Of a DNA stretch of 38,529 nucleotides, positions 33,903 through 38,529 are shown one piece after another. The stretch is from CAXXOK01 sp964640955. Lineage in GTDB: Bacteria > Bacillota > Clostridia > Christensenellales > Aristaeellaceae. The translations under genes were made by a program, and so were the position numbers. The stretch lies in the NCBI GenBank assembly GCA_964640955.1, contig CAZXJI010000028.1:1-38529 (forward strand). Reading direction: 5' to 3'. Under the pieces are notes generated by a model that worked only from the letters and a program-made list of their open reading frames with translations, had not been told where the DNA came from and did not search any database. The stretch's first letter is position 1. Each line of letters opens with the position of its first letter.

Positions 33903-35291
33903 TCAGCCGCAATCCTCTTTGTCATACATCGCGATGATGTAAGGGTGAGACGGATCATACCGCGTTAACATTCTAGGGTTTTCCACACGCCCGCATGCGC
34001 GTATGTCCGTGCCTTTTACGCCGAGGCGCGCATCGCCCAGCGTTTCGCGGTAATGCTGCGCAAGCGTTTCCAAACGTTTCACCTCGTCGGGCAGTTGGTC
34101 GTACAGATTCGTTGTCTCGCCGATATCCGAAAGCAGGTCGTACAACGCGTGCATCGGCTGTCCGTTGTGTGCTACGTGCAGTTTGTAGCGTCTGTCGCGC
34201 ACGGCGTTAAGATCGTCCATAAAGTAATAGGCAAATTCATTGCGCGGAGAACGGCTTTCCGCGCCCCGCAGGAAGGCGGACGCATCCAGCCCATCCAACG
34301 GGTTGGTTCCCACCGGGGCGCTTCCTGCCAGCGCCGCGAAGGTGGGCAAAAAGTCCATGGAGGTGAAGAGCTCCTGGCTTACCTGCCCGGCGCGGATCAC
34401 GCCCGGCCAGTTAAAAATGCAGGGCACCCGCAGCCCTCCTTCCCAGGTGCTGCCCTTGGCCCCCCGTAGCGGCAGGTTGCTGCAGCCCTCTGCGGGGTCG
34501 CCCCGGGAGCCGTTGTCGGAGGTGAAGATCAATAGGGTGTTTTCGCGAATGCCCAGCATCTCCAGCTCATGTACGAGTACGCTGGTGGACCAATCCACGC
34601 AGGCGACAGAAGCACCGTACACACCGTTTTGAGATCGTTTCAGGAAGGTGTTTTGCGCGTACAGCGGCCGATGCACATACATATGCGCCAAATACAGGAA
34701 AAATGGCCCGTTGGCATGCCGTCGGATATAGGATACCGCACGCTCGGTATAGCGCTCCGTCAAGCCCGCCAAATCCGGCTGCTCTTCCATCACGCTTTCG
34801 TCTTCCATCAGTGGCAGCGGCGGAAAGCCAGCACGCAGCTTAAAATCGCTGGTGTCGTTGCCTTCCTGGCGGCCCATGTCGTTAGAATAGGGGAGGCCGT
34901 AATAACTGTCGAACCCGTGTCGTGTGGGCAGAAATTCCGGCTGATCGCCGCAATGCCATTTGCCGATCATTCCCGTGGCATAGCCGGCCTGCTTCAGCAC
35001 ATCGGCGAGGGTCCGTTCCCGCGCGGACAGCCCCAACCCCTGCCCCGGAAAAAGCACCCATTGACCATCAAAGGAGCCGAAACCGATGCGCGGCGGATAG
35101 CACCCCGTTAGCATACCGCCCCGCGAGGGCGAGCATACGGGCGACGCCATATAAAAATCCGTCATGCGCAAACCCGTGTTTGCCAAATGATTCAGGCAAG
35201 GCGTTCGGTTGACGCGGGAACCGTAGCAGCCCAAATCGCCATACCCCAGATCGTCGCAATTGATAAGCAGAATGTTTGGCCGAGTCGACAT
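33903..35291 (-). CDS. Cytoplasmic sulfatase, Cys-type (family S1)
   Basis: A 462-residue type I sulfatase: 'PNILLINCDDLGYGDLGCYG' supplies the metal-binding D13-D14, and C53 in C-S-P-S-R ('PVCSPSRGGMLTG') is the residue oxidised to formylglycine; 'GKWHCG' and 'FTSDNGSRGD' follow as usual. It needs a maturation enzyme (anaerobic radical-SAM type for Cys in anaerobes), not present in this window. No signal peptide or lipobox, so it works inside the cell on an imported sulfated sugar. GGAGGGG lies 5 bases upstream of the ATG; the gene follows the second permease by 12 bases. Confidence 0.93.
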   Translation of the reverse strand: MSTRPNILLINCDDLGYGDLGCYGSRVNRTPCLNHLANTGLRMTDFYMASPVCSPSRGGMLTGCYPPRIGFGSFDGQWVLFPGQGLGLSARERTLADVLKQAGYATGMIGKWHCGDQPEFLPTRHGFDSYYGLPYSNDMGRQEGNDTSDFKLRAGFPPLPLMEDESVMEEQPDLAGLTERYTERAVSYIRRHANGPFFLYLAHMYVHRPLYAQNTFLKRSQNGVYGASVACVDWSTSVLVHELEMLGIRENTLLIFTSDNGSRGDPAEGCSNLPLRGAKGSTWEGGLRVPCIFNWPGVIRAGQVSQELFTSMDFLPTFAALAGSAPVGTNPLDGLDASAFLRGAESRSPRNEFAYYFMDDLNAVRDRRYKLHVAHNGQPMHALYDLLSDIGETTNLYDQLPDEVKRLETLAQHYRETLGDARLGVKGTDIRACGRVENPRMLTRYDPSHPYIIAMYDKEDCG

Positions 35292-35303
35292 AAAATCCCC
35301 TCC

Positions 35304-36173
35304 CTATTTATTCCCCGAGAGTACGATGCTCTTTACAAAGTATTTCTGTCCGGCAAGAAAGCAGATGATTAGCGGCGTAGAAACGATCAGAGTGGCCGCC
35401 ATTAAAAGATTCCAATCGATCATCGCCTGCCCCTTGTAAACCGCGAGGGCCAGTTGAACCGTCCAATTTCGCTTGCTTTGCAGCATGACTAGCGGCCAGA
35501 CATAGTCGTTCCAGGCGCCGGTAAGCTTCAGCGTGCCCAATGTGGCGAGGATCGGCTTGGCCAGCGGCAGGTAAATGAGGAAATAGGCGCGCCATTTACT
35601 GCAGCCGTCCACTTCCGCCGCATCGTCCAGCGACTGGGGAAAACTGGTGAAATACTGTCGGCATAGAAATACCCCGTAGGAGCCCGCCAGCGCAGGCAGG
35701 CATACGCCGATCAGGGTGTTGTAAAAACCGGTGCCGCCGGCGCCCAGCCAGTTGTTGCCGCCCACGAACGGGAAGTTTTTCAGCATCATGAACAGCGGCA
35801 GCATCGTAACCTGAGACGGCAGCATCATTGCGATCATCGCAATCAAAAAAAGCGTTTTTTTGCCTCTAAAGTCGATGCGGGCGAAAGCGTAGCCTGCCAG
35901 AGAATTAATAAACAGGCTGACGCCGACGTTAACGGCCACCACGAAGATCGTGTTAAGAAAATACCGCCCCCAGTCCCCGACGGACAAGACATCGGCAAAT
36001 GGCTGTAGCGTTGGATTCACGGGCAGTAAGCTGATCTGATCGGTATAAATTTCATTCAGCGGTTTGATGGCGGTCATCATCATAATTATGACCGGCATTA
36101 CGCATACCAGCACCAGTATGGCCATCAGCACCGTATTGAGCGTCTTCATATATTGTTTCTTTTTAATTAGCAT
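35304..36173 (-). CDS. Sugar ABC transporter permease, CUT1 family (MalG-type)
   Basis: A 289-residue inner-membrane protein with six helices beginning 'TVLMAILVLVCVMPVIIMMMTAIKP', EAA loop 'SLDDAAEVDGCSKWRAYFLIYLP' in shape, and C-terminus 'QKYFVKSIVLSGNK'. Start at 36173 is favoured by AAGGAG about 10 bases upstream; the frame's longer N-terminus overlaps the previous permease. Pairs with 36193-37062. Confidence 0.92.
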   Translation of the reverse strand: MLIKKKQYMKTLNTVLMAILVLVCVMPVIIMMMTAIKPLNEIYTDQISLLPVNPTLQPFADVLSVGDWGRYFLNTIFVVAVNVGVSLFINSLAGYAFARIDFRGKKTLFLIAMIAMMLPSQVTMLPLFMMLKNFPFVGGNNWLGAGGTGFYNTLIGVCLPALAGSYGVFLCRQYFTSFPQSLDDAAEVDGCSKWRAYFLIYLPLAKPILATLGTLKLTGAWNDYVWPLVMLQSKRNWTVQLALAVYKGQAMIDWNLLMAATLIVSTPLIICFLAGQKYFVKSIVLSGNK

Positions 36174-36192
36174 GCTGTTCCTGCTCCTTTCA

Positions 36193-37062
36193 TCACACCA
36201 TGTCGACCTTGCTTTCCTCAAAGCCGTGTTTCATATTTATCAGGGTAATGATTAAGACAATGAAAAAGAGCAGCATCGCTTCGGCAGAAGCGTAACCCAT
36301 ATTCAACTGGTCGAATCCGCGACGGTAGATCTGGTGCACGATCGTCGTGGTGGCGTTGGAAGGCCCGCCGCCGGTCATAATGAGTACTTGCTCGAAGACG
36401 TTGAACGAGGAAATCGTCGTTGTAACGAATACGAAAAAGGTGGTGGGTTTGATCAGCGGTACGGTGATCTTGAAAAAGTCTACCCACGCCGACGCGCCGT
36501 CCAACTTGCTGGCCTCGTAATACTCCTGCGGAATGGCCTGCATGCCCGCCAGGAAGAGGAGCATGTTATACCCGAGGTTTTTCCATAAAGAGATCACGGC
36601 CAGCGTAGGCAAGGCCAGGGTTTTATCGTGAAGGCAGTCTATTTTGGCTAACCCCAGCCAGGAAAGCGCGCGGTTGAGGAACCCGTTGGTAGGATCCAGG
36701 ATCCACATCCAGATCATCGACACGCAGACCATCGACATCACATACGGCATATAGAAACCCGTTCGCATCAGCTTCACACCGTAAACGCGGCCGTTGACCA
36801 TCTGGGCTACCAGCATGCCCAGGGCGATCGACGGCAGGATGGTGTACAGGCAATAGACAAATGTGTTTTTTAGCGCAATTTGCAGCGCCGAATCCGTGAG
36901 CATTTTGCGGTAATTGCTCAGTCCCACCCAATCCATTTTTTGATATAGATCGTAATTTGTGAAACTGAAGCCGATGCAAATAAAGATCGGGATGACGGTG
37001 AATAAGATGAAAATAGTATAAAAGGGCGCGATCATCAGATATCCCGTAATGTTTTTCTTCAT
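36193..37062 (-). CDS. Sugar ABC transporter permease, CUT1 family (MalF/UgpA-type)
   Basis: A 289-residue permease starting 'MKKNITGYLMIAPFYTIFILFTVIPIFICIG', with 'GLSNYRKML', 'FYMPYVMSMVCVSMIWMWI' and EAA loop 'EYYEASKLDGASAWVDFFKITVP' in shape; 'GGGPSNATTTIVHQIYRRGF' is typical. AAGGGAG precedes the ATG. It lies 77 bases after the binding-protein stop, with a 10-bp stem-loop between, and 19 bases before the next permease. Confidence 0.93.
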   Translation of the reverse strand: MKKNITGYLMIAPFYTIFILFTVIPIFICIGFSFTNYDLYQKMDWVGLSNYRKMLTDSALQIALKNTFVYCLYTILPSIALGMLVAQMVNGRVYGVKLMRTGFYMPYVMSMVCVSMIWMWILDPTNGFLNRALSWLGLAKIDCLHDKTLALPTLAVISLWKNLGYNMLLFLAGMQAIPQEYYEASKLDGASAWVDFFKITVPLIKPTTFFVFVTTTISSFNVFEQVLIMTGGGPSNATTTIVHQIYRRGFDQLNMGYASAEAMLLFFIVLIITLINMKHGFEESKVDMV

Positions 37063-37087
37063 ATTTGATCTCCCTTGGAATAAATGT

Positions 37088-37114
37088 GCGGAGGCGTCCG
37101 GAAAACGCCTCCGC
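37088..37114 (-). promoter_or_regulatory. Perfect 10-bp stem-loop between binding-protein and permease genes
   Basis: GCGGAGGCGT (37088-37097), loop of 7, ACGCCTCCGC (37105-37114), in the 77-base gap of the third transporter operon. Without a long U-run it looks like an mRNA-stability or partial-termination element, like those at 4967-5022 and 13391-13430. Confidence 0.65.
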
Positions 37115-37139
37115 GAAGCAACACCAGTCGAAAAAACTT

Positions 37140-38408
37140 CTACTGTATCTCGGAAAGCAGATCCTCCTGCGCCTGCTCCAGCGCGTCATGCGGCGATTTT
37201 TCATCGCACATGACCTGTTCGAAAGCCTGCTGCAGATACGTAATGTACAGCGAAGCCCAGGTAACTTTCGGATTTCCAACCGTGTAGGTCATCGCGTCGA
37301 AAATAACGCTGTTAACATCGGGATCGTCTGCGATGTATTGATCCTTGAGCGAGTAGAGCACCGGCGGCGTGGCCGCGATTTCATACTGCGACCAGATCTG
37401 CTCCTTGGACAGCAGGAACGTAATCAGTTGCCACGCCTCTTCCTTATGCTCGGAGTTGCTGCTCATAAACAACAGTTGCGCACCGCCGAAGGAAGCCTTG
37501 ATATCCCCGTAGAACGGCTGCAGCGCGATGCCGATTTTGTCCCGAAGTTCCGGATCGGCGGTAATCACGTTGCGGTAGAGCACCGAATCGCCCTGATAAG
37601 CGATTGCCGCTTTGCCGTAGAGGAAGGGATTGGTGTCCACCTGCATGGTGTAGGGCAGCAACAGGTTTTCCTCTTTGAAGGTATGCAGGTAGTTGAGCGC
37701 GTACTCATATTCCGGCGTGTTGAAGGTCGGCACGTTGTTTTCGATATCCACCACTTCGCCGCCCAACTGCATCACGATGGGAAGCACATGGTGGTGCGCC
37801 TGACCGCTGGTGGGAATGCTTACGCCTGCACGCAGGATATTCCCCTGTTCGTCATATATGGTCAGTTTACGGGCGTAATCCAGCAGTTCCTCGTGGTTGG
37901 TAGGCGGCGTATCCGGATCAAGCCCCGCCTCTTCGAAGTAATCTTTCCGCCACAGCATAACGGAATGGCCCACGAAAACGCCAATGCCATAGTTACGGCC
38001 TTTGTATTCTCCGCCTTCCAGCGCGCTGGGAATAATGTCGTCCTTCCCTTCCCAGGCGTTCAGGCGATCCGTGAGGTCCTCGTACTGGCCCATCGAAGCG
38101 CGCTGCGCCACGGAACTGATTGCATAGCGGATAACATCAGGCGCTTCATCAACGGCATAGGCCATGTTGAGCTTGGTATCAATGTCGGCCCAACCTACGT
38201 CCTCGTAGATGACTTCAATGCCCGTAAGCGCCGTAAACTCGGCCAGCGCCTTTTCATAATACTCGCGCTGTTCTTCCTCGGTTCCGGCTTTCACAAAGCG
38301 AAGGGTCACCTTTTCCTTGTCCTCGGCGAGGCCGACGGGGGTCAGTATGCCGACGATCATCAACACCACCAACAGCCATGCGACCGGTTTGGAAAAAACC
38401 TTTTTCAT
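37140..38408 (-). CDS. Sugar ABC transporter substrate-binding protein (family 1)
   Basis: A 422-residue extracytoplasmic receptor. The N-terminus 'MKKVFSKPVAWLLVVLMIVGILTPVGLAEDKEK' is a signal peptide with a likely G-L-A cleavage site and no cysteine for lipid attachment. Mature features: 'VTLRFVKAGTEEEQREYYEKALAEFTALTGIEV', 'APDVIRYAISS', 'KAAIAYQGDSVLY', 'EAWQLITFLLSKE'. AAAGGAAG precedes the ATG. First gene of the operon that ends with sulfatase and GH31, so its ligand is probably a sulfated oligosaccharide; this is inference from neighbours only. Confidence 0.92.
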   Translation of the reverse strand: MKKVFSKPVAWLLVVLMIVGILTPVGLAEDKEKVTLRFVKAGTEEEQREYYEKALAEFTALTGIEVIYEDVGWADIDTKLNMAYAVDEAPDVIRYAISSVAQRASMGQYEDLTDRLNAWEGKDDIIPSALEGGEYKGRNYGIGVFVGHSVMLWRKDYFEEAGLDPDTPPTNHEELLDYARKLTIYDEQGNILRAGVSIPTSGQAHHHVLPIVMQLGGEVVDIENNVPTFNTPEYEYALNYLHTFKEENLLLPYTMQVDTNPFLYGKAAIAYQGDSVLYRNVITADPELRDKIGIALQPFYGDIKASFGGAQLLFMSSNSEHKEEAWQLITFLLSKEQIWSQYEIAATPPVLYSLKDQYIADDPDVNSVIFDAMTYTVGNPKVTWASLYITYLQQAFEQVMCDEKSPHDALEQAQEDLLSEIQ

Positions 38409-38447
38409 CGTAACGCTTCCTTTCCATTTGTGTACTTTGTTGGTTTG

Positions 38448-38476
38448 ATTGTATTAAAAGCAAACCGAAGAATGAA
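38448..38476 (-). promoter_or_regulatory. Weak candidate promoter of the third transporter operon
   Basis: On the minus strand TTCATT (38471-38476), 17-base spacer, TACAAT (38448-38453), about 40 bases before the binding-protein start. The -35 match is weak, suggesting need of an activator. The region to 38529 is AT-rich with no gene. Confidence 0.35.
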
Positions 38477-38529
38477 TATTCAATTTTCCGGTAAAACTAT
38501 GATCTTTTTAGTATTTTGCGAGAGAGACG

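Overview
The window looks like a carbohydrate-use region of a low-oxygen, Gram-positive gut-type bacterium, most likely a Clostridia lineage (Christensenellales/Aristaeella-like is my best guess). The grounds are GC-rich codon use with strong GGAGG ribosome sites and frequent TTG starts, YesMN-type two-component regulation, CUT1 sugar ABC transporters, cytoplasmic glycosidases without signal peptides and a Cys-type sulfatase. This placement is inferred; no rRNA or marker gene is present.

Layout. (1) 1-6.4 kb, minus strand: a shortened IclR-type regulator, then an operon of binding protein, two permeases and an 809-residue toroid enzyme of unassigned family. (2) 6.7-10.2 kb, plus strand: the response regulator and sensor kinase (YesN/YesM type) divergent from that operon, with a 21-bp-spaced direct repeat next to the operon promoter. 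(3) 10.2-11.5 kb: a decayed zone with a frameshifted FAD oxidoreductase relic and other remnants. (4) 11.6-18.3 kb, plus strand: a second transporter operon (LplA/LplB/YtcP-like) followed by an M24 peptidase-like protein, a zinc dehydrogenase and an enolase-superfamily sugar-acid enzyme. (5) 18.4-22.6 kb, minus strand: a membrane AraC regulator, a mutarotase-like protein (DUF4432-like) and a GH172/DUF2961 glycosidase; a 1118-residue glycosidase-like protein lies divergently at 22.9-26.3 kb. (6) 26.4-28.7 kb, minus strand: zinc-ribbon protein, PHP phosphoesterase and GH27 enzyme; divergently, a DapA-family aldolase at 28.9-29.8 kb. (7) 30.3-31.7 kb: a decayed IS256-family element. (8) 31.9-38.4 kb, minus strand: a third transporter operon with sulfatase and GH31 glycosidase.

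How it fits together. Three transporters would import oligosaccharides, which cytoplasmic enzymes (GH172, GH27, GH31, two unassigned toroid enzymes, sulfatase) would trim. Dehydrogenase, sugar-acid dehydratase-like enzyme and DapA-family aldolase would form a non-phosphorylative route to pyruvate plus an aldehyde; no sugar kinase is seen. None of the three transporters has its own ATPase, all three binding proteins lack a lipobox cysteine, and a stem-loop separates the binding-protein gene from the permease genes in all three operons. No tRNA, rRNA, CRISPR array or phage module was seen.
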